A DNA stretch of 64,000 nucleotides from Pseudomonadota bacterium. Its GTDB lineage: Bacteria > Pseudomonadota > Gammaproteobacteria > Burkholderiales > Burkholderiaceae_B. Shown here piece after piece: positions 18,762-27,369 of this stretch (within the stretch, counting starts at the first letter, position 1; every line of letters starts with the position of its first letter). Made by a program: the position numbers and the translations under genes. Location of the stretch: assembly GCA_023427085.1 (NCBI GenBank), contig JAEZBO010000010.1, positions 37,898 through 101,897 on the forward strand. Direction: 5' to 3'. The notes beneath the pieces were generated by a model. The model was not told the origin of the DNA, did not search any database, and was given only the letters and a program-made list of their open reading frames with translations.

Positions 18762-21280
18762 GCGACAATGTTGACCAACCGGTCGGGCACCACGATCACC
18801 TTGCGAACAGGGGCTCCGTCGATCGCACGCTGGACTTTCTCGCTGGCGAGCGCAAGCGCCTCCAGTTCCGGCTGCGGCAGGCCCTTGGCGACGGTGAGCG
18901 TGTCGCGCAGCTTGCCTTTCACCTGCACCGCGATGGTCACTTCGTCCTCGACCAGCAGGGCCGGATCGACTTCGGGCCAGGCGGCGTTGGCGACGAGACC
19001 GCTCTCGCCGAGCGCCTGCCAGCCTTCTTCGGCAAGATGCGGCATCATCGGCGAAGCGAGCAGCAGGACGGTGCGGATCGCGCGGCTACGGTCGGCCGAC
19101 GGTGCGGCCTTCTCGGCGGCCGAAGTCAGCTCGTAGATCTTTGCAACGGCCTTGTTGAACGCGAGCGCCTCGATGTGATCGGCCACGGCGGCGACGGCCT
19201 GATGCGTCTTGCGGGCGAGGGCCTTGTCCTCTCCGGTGGCATTTGCGTCATATTGCTGGACGAGGCGCCACAACCGCTGGACGAAGCGGCCGCAGCCTTC
19301 GATTCCAGCCTCTGACCAGGGCAGGTCGCGCTCCGGCGGGCTGTCGGAGAGCATGAACCAGCGCACCGCGTCCGCGCCGTAGCGGGCGACGATCTCGTCC
19401 GGGTCGACCACGTTCTTCTTCGACTTGGACATCTTCTCGACGCGGCCGGCGGAAACCGGCTGGCCGTCCGAGATCCGGACCCAGTCGTCGCCGTTCTTGC
19501 GCACCTCGCCAGGGGAAAGCCACGAGCCGTCGCCCGCGCGATAGGTCTCGTGCGTCACCATGCCCTGGGTGAAGAGACTGGCGAACGGCTCCTTCACGCC
19601 GAGCTTCCCGACGTGAGCGAGGGCGCGGGTCCAGAAGCGGGCGTAGAGCAGGTGCAGGATCGCGTGCTCGATACCGCCGATGTACTGGTCGACCGGCATC
19701 CACTGGGCGACTTCTGCCGGATCGAAGGCTTGGTCGGCCGGCTGGCTGGCGAAACGCAGGAAGTACCAGCTCGAGTTGACGAACGTGTCGAGCGTATCGG
19801 TCTCCCGGGTCGCCTCGGCCCCGCATTTCGGGCAATCGACGTGCTTCCAGGTCGGGTGACGGACCAGCGGGTTGCCCGGGGTCTTGAAATCGACGTCCTC
19901 GGGAAGCGTGACCGGGAGCTGGTCCTTCGGAACCGGCACCACGCCGCAGGCCTCGCAATGGATGAACGGGATCGGCGTGCCCCAGTAGCGCTGGCGCGAT
20001 ACGCCCCAGTCGCGCAGGCGCCACACCGTCCTGCCCTCGCCCCAGCCTTCGCCTTCGGCGCGTTCGATCACAGCGCGCTTGGCGTCGGCGACGGTCATGC
20101 CGTCGAGGAAGCCGGAATTGACCAGCACGCCGTCACCGGCCTCCGCTTCGCTGAGCGGCGCATCGGCCTGATCGGAGGAAGCCGCGACGACCCGGGTGAT
20201 CGGCAGGCCGTATTTGGTGGCGAAGTCGAAGTCGCGCTGGTCGTGCCCGGGCACGGCCATGATCGCGCCGGTGCCGTATTCCATCAGCACGAAGTTCGCG
20301 ATGTAGACCGGCAGGTATTCGCCGGTGAACGGGTGTCGGGCGCCGATGCCGGTGTCGAAGCCGAGCTTCTCGGCCGTCTCCAGCTCGGCGGCGGTGGTGC
20401 CGCCACGCTTGCACTGCTCGATGAACTTGCCGGCGTCGCAGTTGCCCATCGCCACTTGCTGCGCGATCGGGTGATCGGGCGCGACGGCGACGAAGCTGGC
20501 GCCGAAGATCGTGTCGGGCCGCGTGGTGTAGACTTCGATCGCCTCGCCGTTGCTGAGGTCGAACCGGAACTGCATGCCCTGGCTCTTGCCGATCCAGTTT
20601 TCCTGCATCAGCCGGACCTTCTCGGGCCAATCGTCGAGGCCGCTGAGGCCGGCGAGCAGGTCTTCCGCGAAGGCGGTGATCTTGAGGAACCACTGGTCGA
20701 GCTGGCGCTTCTCGACGACCGCGCCCGAACGCCAGCCGCGGCCGTCGATGACCTGCTCGTTAGCGAGCACGGTCTGGTCGACCGGGTCCCAATTGACCGC
20801 GCTCTTGCGGCGATAGACCAGGCCGGCCTCGTACAGGTCGATGAACAGTGCCTGCTCATGGCCGTAGTACTCGGGGTCGCAGGTTGCGAACTCGCGGCTC
20901 CAGTCGAGCGCGAAGCCGAGGCGCTGGAGCTGCGCCTTCATCGTGGCGATATTCTGGTAGGTCCAGCCGGCGGGATGGACGCCCTTCTCCATCGCGGCGT
21001 TCTCGGCCGGCATGCCGAACGCGTCCCAGCCCATCGGCATCAGCACGTTGTAGCCGCGCATGCGCAGCTGGCGCGCCATCATGTCGTTGATGGTGTAGTT
21101 GCGCACGTGGCCCATGTGCAGCTTGCCGCTGGGGTAGGGCAGCATCGAGCAGGCGTAGAACTTGGGCTTCTCGCTGCCGTCGGCGTGCTGGGCATGTTCG
21201 ACGACGCGGTAGGCATCGCGGGCCTGCCAGTCGGCCTGGGCGGCGGCTTCGACGGCGTTGGGTTGGTAGCGTTCCTGCAT
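18758..21280 (-). CDS. leuS: leucyl-tRNA synthetase, phylogenetically hybrid
   Basis: An uninterrupted 840-residue class I synthetase that charges tRNA-Leu. The HIGH motif is HMGH at 55-58 and the KMSKS motif is intact (EKMSKSKKN); the editing CP1 domain is present. The start MQERYQPN at 21280 fits betaproteobacterial LeuS. Residues 1-82 resemble Bordetella-type LeuS, whereas from residue 97 (MEKGVHPAGWTYQNIATMK) the sequence is sphingomonad-like. The switch falls in the near-invariant block MGWDAFGMPAENAA (residues 83-96). Downstream lptE-holA are alphaproteobacterial and everything upstream is betaproteobacterial. The coding frame is complete, but the gene probably results from a chimeric join. 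Confidence 0.9.
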   Translation of the reverse strand: MQERYQPNAVEAAAQADWQARDAYRVVEHAQHADGSEKPKFYACSMLPYPSGKLHMGHVRNYTINDMMARQLRMRGYNVLMPMGWDAFGMPAENAAMEKGVHPAGWTYQNIATMKAQLQRLGFALDWSREFATCDPEYYGHEQALFIDLYEAGLVYRRKSAVNWDPVDQTVLANEQVIDGRGWRSGAVVEKRQLDQWFLKITAFAEDLLAGLSGLDDWPEKVRLMQENWIGKSQGMQFRFDLSNGEAIEVYTTRPDTIFGASFVAVAPDHPIAQQVAMGNCDAGKFIEQCKRGGTTAAELETAEKLGFDTGIGARHPFTGEYLPVYIANFVLMEYGTGAIMAVPGHDQRDFDFATKYGLPITRVVAASSDQADAPLSEAEAGDGVLVNSGFLDGMTVADAKRAVIERAEGEGWGEGRTVWRLRDWGVSRQRYWGTPIPFIHCEACGVVPVPKDQLPVTLPEDVDFKTPGNPLVRHPTWKHVDCPKCGAEATRETDTLDTFVNSSWYFLRFASQPADQAFDPAEVAQWMPVDQYIGGIEHAILHLLYARFWTRALAHVGKLGVKEPFASLFTQGMVTHETYRAGDGSWLSPGEVRKNGDDWVRISDGQPVSAGRVEKMSKSKKNVVDPDEIVARYGADAVRWFMLSDSPPERDLPWSEAGIEGCGRFVQRLWRLVQQYDANATGEDKALARKTHQAVAAVADHIEALAFNKAVAKIYELTSAAEKAAPSADRSRAIRTVLLLASPMMPHLAEEGWQALGESGLVANAAWPEVDPALLVEDEVTIAVQVKGKLRDTLTVAKGLPQPELEALALASEKVQRAIDGAPVRKVIVVPDRLVNIVA
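20993..21034. other. junction block between alpha- and betaproteobacterial sequence
   Basis: These 42 bases encode MGWDAFGMPAENAA, identical or nearly so in LeuS from both groups. Protein similarity and gene content change from one side to the other across this block. A shared stretch of this length is where an assembler, a PCR step or homologous recombination could switch templates. Confidence 0.75.
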
Positions 21281-21376
21281 GGCGGTTCTGGCTGTGCGGC
21301 AAAAAGGAGAAAAGGGCGGCGGCCGCGCAAGCACGGCCAAAGCTGTCGATTATAGGAGCAGCGCGGCTTGTCGGTC

Positions 21377-22597
21377 TCAGGCGTCGGCGCGGGGCGGCAG
21401 ATCGGGGATCCGGCAGGCCGGCGACAGCCACCCGTACAGCACGCCGGCCAGCGCCAGCATGGCGCCCAGCGCGCAGACGGCGGGCCAGCCGGCCAGGCCG
21501 TAGGCGCCGGCCGACAGCAGCGAGCCGGCGGCGCCGCCGATGAAGTACACGGTCATGTAGCCGGCCGTCAGGCGGCTGCGGGCGTCGGGCCGCAGCCGGT
21601 AGATCACGCTCTGGTTGGTGACGTGCACCGCTTGCAGCGCCATGTCCAGCACCAGGATGCCGATCACCAGCGCGACGATCGATTGCTGGCCCAGCGCCAG
21701 CGGCAGCCACGAGGCCAGCAGCAGCGCGAGGCCCCAGCGGGTGGTCAGGTTGCCCAGCCCGCGGTCGGCCAGCTGGCCGGCGCGGGTCGCCATCAGCGCG
21801 CCGGCCGCGCCGGCCAGGCCCAGCAGGCCGATGGCCGAATCCGAATAGCCATAGGCGGGACCGGCCAGCAGGAAGGTCAGCGAGGTCCACAGCACGCTGA
21901 ACAGCGAGAAGGTCAGTCCGCCCAGGATCGCGCGGCCGCGAAACAGCGGTTCCTGGACCAGCAATTGGCCGATCGAGCCCAGCAGGCGCGGATAGGAAAG
22001 CCGCTCGCCGTCGTTGCGCGAGCGCGGCAGCACGCGCCACAGCGCGGCGGCGCAGGCCGCCAGCGCGATCGCGGCGACCCAGTAGATGGTGCGCCAGCTG
22101 CCCAGGTCGGCCAGCGCGCCGGCCGCGGTGCGCGCCAGCAGGATGCCCAGCAGCAGGCCGCTCATGATCGTGCCGACCGCCTTGCCGCGTTGCGCCGGAT
22201 GCGCCAGCGTGGCCGCGAACGGCACCAGCACCTGCGCCACCACCGACAGCAGCGCGGTGATCGCGGTGCCGACGAAGATCATCGCCGGCACCTGCGCCGA
22301 CGCGGTCACCAGCAGGCCGGCGGCCGACAGCAGCGTCATCAGCACGATCAGCAGGCGGCGCTCGAACAGGTCGCCCAGCGGCACCAGCAACAGCAGCCCG
22401 GCGGCGTACGACAGCTGCGCGGTGGTGACGATGGCGCCGGCCTCGGTGTTGCTCAGCGCGAATTGCTGGCCGATGGTGTGCAGCAGCGGCTGCGCGTAGT
22501 AGTTGCTCGCGACGGCCAGGCCGGTGGCGACCGACATCAGCAGCACGATGGGCGTGGTCAGGCGGGGCGCGGCGGGCGCCGCGGGGGAGGTGGTCAT
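21377..22597 (-). CDS. MFS transporter (YnfM/CynX-like exporter)
   Basis: A 406-residue major facilitator with about twelve membrane segments. The N-terminus (LLMSVATGLAVASNYYAQPL) and the loop PLGDLFERRLLIV resemble the sugar-efflux or arabinose-exporter group of DHA1 transporters. It lies between leuS and the gamma-glutamyltransferase gene on the same strand but is separated from the latter by a strong terminator, so it probably has its own promoter. Cargo unknown. Confidence 0.82.
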   Translation of the reverse strand: MTTSPAAPAAPRLTTPIVLLMSVATGLAVASNYYAQPLLHTIGQQFALSNTEAGAIVTTAQLSYAAGLLLLVPLGDLFERRLLIVLMTLLSAAGLLVTASAQVPAMIFVGTAITALLSVVAQVLVPFAATLAHPAQRGKAVGTIMSGLLLGILLARTAAGALADLGSWRTIYWVAAIALAACAAALWRVLPRSRNDGERLSYPRLLGSIGQLLVQEPLFRGRAILGGLTFSLFSVLWTSLTFLLAGPAYGYSDSAIGLLGLAGAAGALMATRAGQLADRGLGNLTTRWGLALLLASWLPLALGQQSIVALVIGILVLDMALQAVHVTNQSVIYRLRPDARSRLTAGYMTVYFIGGAAGSLLSAGAYGLAGWPAVCALGAMLALAGVLYGWLSPACRIPDLPPRADA

Positions 22598-22701
22598 GGC
22601 GGGGTCGTCGGGTCGGGGCAGGCACGCAGCGGGCGCCGCGGGCGCATCGCTGCGCACTATACGCCTGTGGCGCGGCGCGTCGGCCGCGGTGGCCGTGCTG
22701 C

Positions 22702-22732
22702 AAAAAAAAGGCCCTGCCAGCGCGGCAGGGCC
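22702..22732 (-). terminator. rho-independent terminator after gamma-glutamyltransferase gene
   Basis: On the minus strand a nine-base-pair GC stem (GGCCCTGCC, loop of five, GGCAGGGCC; 22710-22732) is followed by eight T residues (22709-22702). It lies 42 bases beyond the gamma-glutamyltransferase stop codon. Confidence 0.9.
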
Positions 22733-22773
22733 GGGTCGACGTGGGGTCGCCACGCCGGCGCGCCGGGCGAGGG

Positions 22774-24366
22774 CTAGAAGCCGACCGCCTGGCCGTCGCG
22801 GCGCGCGTCCGAGGCCGCGTAGTAATGGTCGCCCAGACGGTGGATCAGCTGGGCCGAGCCGAACTCGAGGCTGTCGGCCGGCGCCACGTGCAGGTCGTGG
22901 CCACGGTCGCGCAGCACCTGCACGACGTCGGCCGGCAGGTGCGACTCGACGTTGACCACCGGGCCGTTCTCGATCCGGAAGCGCGGCGCGTCGCTCATGT
23001 CCTGCGGATTCTGGCCGAAGGCCGCCAGCCGCGCGACCATCTGCAGATGGCCTTGCGCCTGCATCGAGCCGCCCATCACGCCGAACGACATCAGCGGCTG
23101 GCCGCCGCGCGTCACGAAGCCCGGGATGATGGTGTGCATGGGCTTCTTGCGCGGGCCGACCTGGTTGACGTGGCCAGGCGTCAGCACGAAGTTCAGGCCG
23201 CGGTTGTGCAGGCCGATGCCGGTGCCGGGCACGACCACGCCCGAGCCGAAGCCGTGGTAGTTCGACTGGATGAACGACACCATGGTGCCGCCGGCGTCGG
23301 CCGCGGTCAGGTAGACCGTCCCGCCGGTGGCCGGTGCGCCGGCGCCGGGCTTGCCGGCGCGGTCCATGTCGATCAGCTTGGCGCGCTCGGCCAGGTAGGC
23401 CGGGTCGAGCAGGGCCTGGGCGCTGGTGCGCATGTGGCGCGGATCGGCGATGTGGTGGTGCAGGTCGGCGAAGGCCAGTTTCATGGCCTCGATGCTGGCG
23501 TGATAGAAGTTCGCGCTGTCGCGGCCCATCGATTCGAGGTCGAACTGGTCGAGGATGCCCAGCCCGATCAGCGCGGCGATGCCCTGGCCGCTGGGCGGGA
23601 TCTCGTGCAGCTCGACGTCGCGGAAACGCTGCGAGATCGGCTGCACCCACTCGGCCTGGTGCGCCGCCAGGTCGTCGGCGCTGATGGCGCCGCCGGTCTG
23701 CGCGGCGAAGTCGGCGATGCGGCGCGCCAGGTCGCCACGATAGAAGCTCTCGCCGCCGGTCTCGGCGATCTCGCGCAGCGTGCGCGCCTGGTCTTCGAAA
23801 CGCCAGGTCTCGCCGGCCTGCGGCGTGCGGCCGTTGGGCATGAAGGCGTCGGCGTAGCCGGGTTCGTGCGCCAGCTTGGGCGCCTGCGTGGCCCATTGGC
23901 GCGCGATCACCGGCGATACCGGGAAGCCGCGCGAGGCGTACTCGATGGCCGGTTCGAACAGCTGCGCGAACGGCAGCTTGCCGAACTTGTCGGACAGCGC
24001 CTTCCAGCCAGCCACTTGGCCGGGCACCGTGACGGTGCCCCAGCCGGTCGGCGGCATCGTGTCACGGCCAGCGAAGTAGTCAGGCGTCCAGGCGGCCGGC
24101 GCCGCGCCACACGAGCTGATGCCGTGCAGTTTTCCCTCGTGCCACACCAGCGCGAACATGTCGCCGCCGATGCCATTCATGACCGGTTCGACCACGGTCA
24201 GGGTGATGGCGGTGGCCAGCGCGGCGTCCACCGCGTTGCCGCCGGCCAGCATCATGCGCAGGCCGGCCTGCGAGGCCAGCGGCTGCGTGGTCGAGACCAC
24301 GTTGGCGGCCAGTACCGGCATCTTGCGCGAGGGGTAGTGGAAAGTGGGGTCGAAGGGAGGATTCAT
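22774..24366 (-). CDS. ggt: gamma-glutamyltransferase family protein
   Basis: A 530-residue Ntn-hydrolase of the gamma-glutamyltranspeptidase family. The autoprocessing and nucleophile threonine is in GGTVYLTAADAGG, and the substrate-binding GGSMQAQGHLQ region is present near the C-terminus. Unlike periplasmic Ggt there is no signal peptide: the protein begins MNPPFDPTFHYPSRKMPVLA. It may therefore be a cytoplasmic hydrolase or acylase of gamma-glutamyl compounds. It follows the Bug receptor gene after an 83-base gap containing a hairpin and probably forms a catabolic unit with it under the divergent GntR regulator. Confidence 0.88.
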   Translation of the reverse strand: MNPPFDPTFHYPSRKMPVLAANVVSTTQPLASQAGLRMMLAGGNAVDAALATAITLTVVEPVMNGIGGDMFALVWHEGKLHGISSCGAAPAAWTPDYFAGRDTMPPTGWGTVTVPGQVAGWKALSDKFGKLPFAQLFEPAIEYASRGFPVSPVIARQWATQAPKLAHEPGYADAFMPNGRTPQAGETWRFEDQARTLREIAETGGESFYRGDLARRIADFAAQTGGAISADDLAAHQAEWVQPISQRFRDVELHEIPPSGQGIAALIGLGILDQFDLESMGRDSANFYHASIEAMKLAFADLHHHIADPRHMRTSAQALLDPAYLAERAKLIDMDRAGKPGAGAPATGGTVYLTAADAGGTMVSFIQSNYHGFGSGVVVPGTGIGLHNRGLNFVLTPGHVNQVGPRKKPMHTIIPGFVTRGGQPLMSFGVMGGSMQAQGHLQMVARLAAFGQNPQDMSDAPRFRIENGPVVNVESHLPADVVQVLRDRGHDLHVAPADSLEFGSAQLIHRLGDHYYAASDARRDGQAVGF

Positions 24367-24398
24367 CCTGCTCTTGTGCGTGGGGAGGGAAAGGGAAA

Positions 24399-24422
24399 GG
24401 CGCCCGCGGCAAGGCGGGCGCC
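24399..24422 (-). promoter_or_regulatory. intercistronic hairpin between Bug receptor and ggt
   Basis: A nine-base-pair stem GGCGCCCGC, loop of six, GCGGGCGCC. On the minus strand it is followed by TTTCCCTTTCC, a poor T-tract. It is probably an attenuator or mRNA-stabilising stem that gives more receptor than enzyme message. Confidence 0.5.
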
Positions 24423-24449
24423 CGATCGGTCATGCTTTCAAGGTCGATC

Positions 24450-25427
24450 TTACTGGATGCTCAGGCCGGCCTGGTCGACCAGCTGCTTGGTGCGCGGGAT
24501 TTCGGCCTTGATGAAATCGGCGAACTGCTGGCGGCTGCCGCCGCGCGGCTCGGCGCCGGCCTGCGCCAGCTTGTCGCGCAGCTCGCCGGTCTCGAGCACC
24601 TTGTTGATGGCGGCGTTGAGCTTCTCGAGCACCGGCTCGGGCGTGCCATCGGGCGCGACCACGCCGTACCACGGCGCGATGTCGTAGCCGGCGTAACCCT
24701 GTTCGGCGATCGTAGGGATCTGCGGCGCCAGCGCGGCGCGCTCGGCGGTCGACATGCCCAGCGCCACCAGGCGGCCGCTCTGCGCGTGCGGCAGGCCGGT
24801 CATGATGGTGTCGAAGTACATCGTCACCTGGCCGCTGATCAGCGCCGGGATGGCTTCGCCGGCGCCCTTGTAGGGCACGTGCAGCAGGTCGATGCCGGCC
24901 ACCGAGCGCAGCATTTCGCCGGCCAGGTGCGAGGTGGTGCCGGCGCCGAACGAGGCATAGGTCAGCTTGCCGGGATTGGCCTTGGCGTAGGCGATCATCT
25001 CGGGCAGCGTCTTGAACGGCTGCTCGCTGTTGGTCAGCAGGATGTTCGGCGTGTAGGCCACCATCGACACCAGCTCGAAGGCGTCCGGATCGTAGCTCAG
25101 GTTCTTGTGCAGGTAGCGGTTGGTGACCACGGCGGCCGGACCGCCCATCAGCAGCGTGTAGCCGTCGGCCTCGGCGCGCGCGACCATGGTGGCGCCGATC
25201 GCGGCGCCGGCGCCCGGACGGGCCTCGACGATGATCGGCTGGCCCAGTTCCTTGCCCAGCGCCTCGCCCAGCTGGCGCGAGATCAGGTCGGTGGCCGAGC
25301 CGGCCTGGAACGGCACGACCATGCGGATCGGGCGGTTCGGCCAGTTGTCGTCGGCCAGCACCGGCAGGGCGGCGCCCGCGAGCGCGGCGGCGGCCAGCAG
25401 CGACGTGACAAAAGTGCGTTTTTTCAA
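24450..25427 (-). CDS. Bug/TctC-family tripartite tricarboxylate transporter receptor
   Basis: About 325 residues, a periplasmic solute-binding protein of the Bug family common in Bordetella relatives. A signal peptide (KKRTFVTSLLAAAALAGAAL ending VLA-DD) precedes PIRMVVPFQAGSATDLISR, and LLHVPYKGAGEAIPA is diagnostic. No ATG fits; the TTG at 25427 has AGGGGA about six bases upstream. No TctAB membrane partners are present, as is usual for orphan Bug proteins. The gene adjoins ggt, so the ligand may be a gamma-glutamyl or other carboxylic compound, which is an inference. Confidence 0.88.
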   Translation of the reverse strand: MKKRTFVTSLLAAAALAGAALPVLADDNWPNRPIRMVVPFQAGSATDLISRQLGEALGKELGQPIIVEARPGAGAAIGATMVARAEADGYTLLMGGPAAVVTNRYLHKNLSYDPDAFELVSMVAYTPNILLTNSEQPFKTLPEMIAYAKANPGKLTYASFGAGTTSHLAGEMLRSVAGIDLLHVPYKGAGEAIPALISGQVTMYFDTIMTGLPHAQSGRLVALGMSTAERAALAPQIPTIAEQGYAGYDIAPWYGVVAPDGTPEPVLEKLNAAINKVLETGELRDKLAQAGAEPRGGSRQQFADFIKAEIPRTKQLVDQAGLSIQ

Positions 25428-25512
25428 CAGATTCCCCTGTGTTGCTCGTTGATGTCGCGGGCGGAACAAAGAGCCGATGCTTCCGCCTACAATCAAGGTT
25501 TATTTTGCATCT

Positions 25513-25530
25513 CTGGATAACTGTATCCAG
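25513..25530. promoter_or_regulatory. candidate GntR operator
   Basis: A perfect inverted repeat CTGGATA-4 nt-TATCCAG between the divergent Bug receptor and GntR genes, 46 bases upstream of the GntR start. Size and spacing suit a FadR/FCD-type dimer. Confidence 0.55.
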
Positions 25531-25575
25531 TCTTACGGCACTTTTTACCATAAACCGGCACGCCTGGAATCATCG

Positions 25576-26238
25576 ATGGAAGACGCATTGCTGCCCCGCA
25601 TGGCCTTGACGGCCGAGGACGAGGCCTACCGCTACGTGCACCGGGCCATCCGGCTGGGCGCGCTGCGCGCCGGCGAAAGGCTGGTGCCCGAGGTCATCGC
25701 CGGCGAGATCGGCACCAGCCGCATGCCGGTGCGCAGCGCCTTGCGGCGCCTGGCCGCCGAGGGGCTGGTCGAGATCCGCGCCAACCGCAGCGCGGTGGTG
25801 CGCGGCCTGAACCGCCAGGAAATGCAGGAGGTCTTCGAGATGCGTGCGGTGCTCGAGGGCCTGGCGACCCGCAACGCGGTCGGCAACATGCGGGCCGAAC
25901 ACCTGCAGCGCCTGAACGTGCGGCTCGATCACCTGGACATGGCGGTCGGCGACCTGGGCGACTGGACCAGCGTGCATCGCGAGTTCCATGCCTATCTCTG
26001 TGGCTTCTGCCGCCAGCCGCGGCTGTTGCAGCAGATCGCCGACCTGCATTCGGTGGTCGAGCCCTACATGCGGCTGTGGTCGGCGCAACCGGGCGGCGTG
26101 GTGCGCACGCGCGAGGCGCACCAGGAGCTGATCGATGCGCTGCGCACCGGCGATGCCGAGCATTGCGAACAGGTCATGCGGCGCCACGTGATGAACACCG
26201 TGACCGCGCTCTATCCCTTCTTGAGCGAACGCGGCTGA
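25576..26238 (+). CDS. GntR-family regulator, FCD (FadR) subfamily
   Basis: A 220-residue regulator. The winged helix-turn-helix occupies about residues 15-75 (GEIGTSRMPVRSALRRLAAE), followed by an all-helical FCD ligand domain with metal-type residues in HREFHAYL and EAHQELIDAL. The ATG at 25576 aligns with the usual family start. It diverges from the Bug-ggt operon over a 148-base gap containing a perfect palindrome, so it probably represses that operon until a carboxylate ligand binds. Its last 28 bases overlap the convergent DUF2894 gene. Confidence 0.88.
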   Translation: MEDALLPRMALTAEDEAYRYVHRAIRLGALRAGERLVPEVIAGEIGTSRMPVRSALRRLAAEGLVEIRANRSAVVRGLNRQEMQEVFEMRAVLEGLATRNAVGNMRAEHLQRLNVRLDHLDMAVGDLGDWTSVHREFHAYLCGFCRQPRLLQQIADLHSVVEPYMRLWSAQPGGVVRTREAHQELIDALRTGDAEHCEQVMRRHVMNTVTALYPFLSERG

Positions 26239-26627
26239 GCCTTGCCGCCGCGTGCTGGCGCCGGCTGCTGCGTGCGTTCGAGCCAGGCCAGCGCGTCGAC
26301 GTAGGAGAGGAACTGGTGCAGGTAGTCGGGCGAGGCCGACTGCATCAGCGACAGCGCGCGGTTGACCAGGTGGCTGGAATTGAGCGGGCCGGCATTGCCC
26401 GGCACCAGCGCCTGGACCTGCCGCAGCTGCCTGCCGGTGCTCAGTCTCGACCAGGTCTCGCGCAGCTCGTCCAGCATCGGCAGCTCGGGATAGGCGGCGC
26501 GGCGCGCGGCCAGCAGTTGCCCGGCCGGTGAGTCGTTCAGCCCGGCGGGGCGTTCCAGTTCGGCCAGCAGCGCCGTCAGGGCGGCGCGGCCGGGCCGGGC
26601 GGCGGGCGGCGGGCCGGCCTCAGCCAC
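26211..26627 (-). CDS. DUF2894 domain protein
   Basis: About 138 residues if translation starts at the GTG at 26627, which overlaps the OmpA-like stop by eight bases; no good ATG exists. The conserved core runs from ALTALLAELERPAGLN through AYPELPMLDELRETWSRLS to LSYVDALAWLERTQQP. No membrane segment or catalytic motif is seen; it is helical and probably cytoplasmic. It is the last gene of the coupled DUF3348-DUF802-OmpA-DUF2894 set, which points to an accessory role for that membrane complex. Function unknown. Confidence 0.7.
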   Translation of the reverse strand: MAEAGPPPAARPGRAALTALLAELERPAGLNDSPAGQLLAARRAAYPELPMLDELRETWSRLSTGRQLRQVQALVPGNAGPLNSSHLVNRALSLMQSASPDYLHQFLSYVDALAWLERTQQPAPARGGKAQPRSLKKG

Positions 26628-27369
26628 CGGCGGGCTCCGGCACGGGCGGCAGCGCCGAGGCGGCGTTCGGGCGACCGTCCGGGCGCGTATCGGGCGCTGC
26701 CGGCGCGGATGGCAGCGACGCGGACGCCGTCGCAGCGGGCTCGACCGAGCCCTGGCGCGGCACCGGTGCGATCTCGACACGCCGGTTGCGCGCGCGGCCG
26801 GCCTCGTCGTCGTTCGACGCCACCGGCTGTTCGGCGCCGAAGGCCGCCGCGAATACCGACGATGGCGCCACGCCGTGGTCGATCAGCGCACGCGTGACGG
26901 TCAGCGCGCGCCGCGCCGACAGTTCCCAGTTGTCGGCGAAACGGGCGTTGCTTTCGCGCACCGGCTGGTTGTCGGTGAAGCCGCTGACCATCAGGATCTC
27001 GTCGCGGCTTTGCAGATAGCCGGCCAGCGGCTCGGCCAGGCTTTCGAGCAGCGCCTGGCCCTGCGGCTGCAACTGGTCGGCGTTGAGCGCGAACAGCACG
27101 TTGCCGCTGATGCCGATGCGGCCGTCGACCAGCGTGACCCGGCCGGCGGCCAGCGGCCCGGCCAGCGCCTGTTCGAGGCTCTCGCGCCGCTGCGTCTCGG
27201 CCTGCTGCTGCGCGACGGCCTGCTCGAGCTGCGCGGTGAGGTCCAGCTGCACGCCGATCACGCCCAGCAGCACCAGCACGAAGGCGCCCAGCAGCACCGA
27301 CATCAGGTCGCCGAACACGGCCCAGGCCGGCGCCGCCGGCTCGAGCTGAGGCTCCAGCTCGTCGTTCAT
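26620..27369 (-). CDS. MotB-like OmpA-family protein
   Basis: A 249-residue protein with one membrane segment (about residues 16-45) and a C-terminal OmpA/MotB peptidoglycan-binding domain (about 95-215; NWELSARRA and RARNRRVEI are the wall-binding signatures). An aspartate at residue 21, in WAVFGDLMSVLL, sits where MotB carries its proton-binding aspartate (ADFMTAMM-like). This is therefore the likely stator partner of the MotA/TolQ-like protein encoded immediately upstream, with which it overlaps by four bases. The proline/alanine-rich C-terminal 35 residues look disordered. The energy-coupling role is inferred. Confidence 0.85.
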   Translation of the reverse strand: MNDELEPQLEPAAPAWAVFGDLMSVLLGAFVLVLLGVIGVQLDLTAQLEQAVAQQQAETQRRESLEQALAGPLAAGRVTLVDGRIGISGNVLFALNADQLQPQGQALLESLAEPLAGYLQSRDEILMVSGFTDNQPVRESNARFADNWELSARRALTVTRALIDHGVAPSSVFAAAFGAEQPVASNDDEAGRARNRRVEIAPVPRQGSVEPAATASASLPSAPAAPDTRPDGRPNAASALPPVPEPAGG

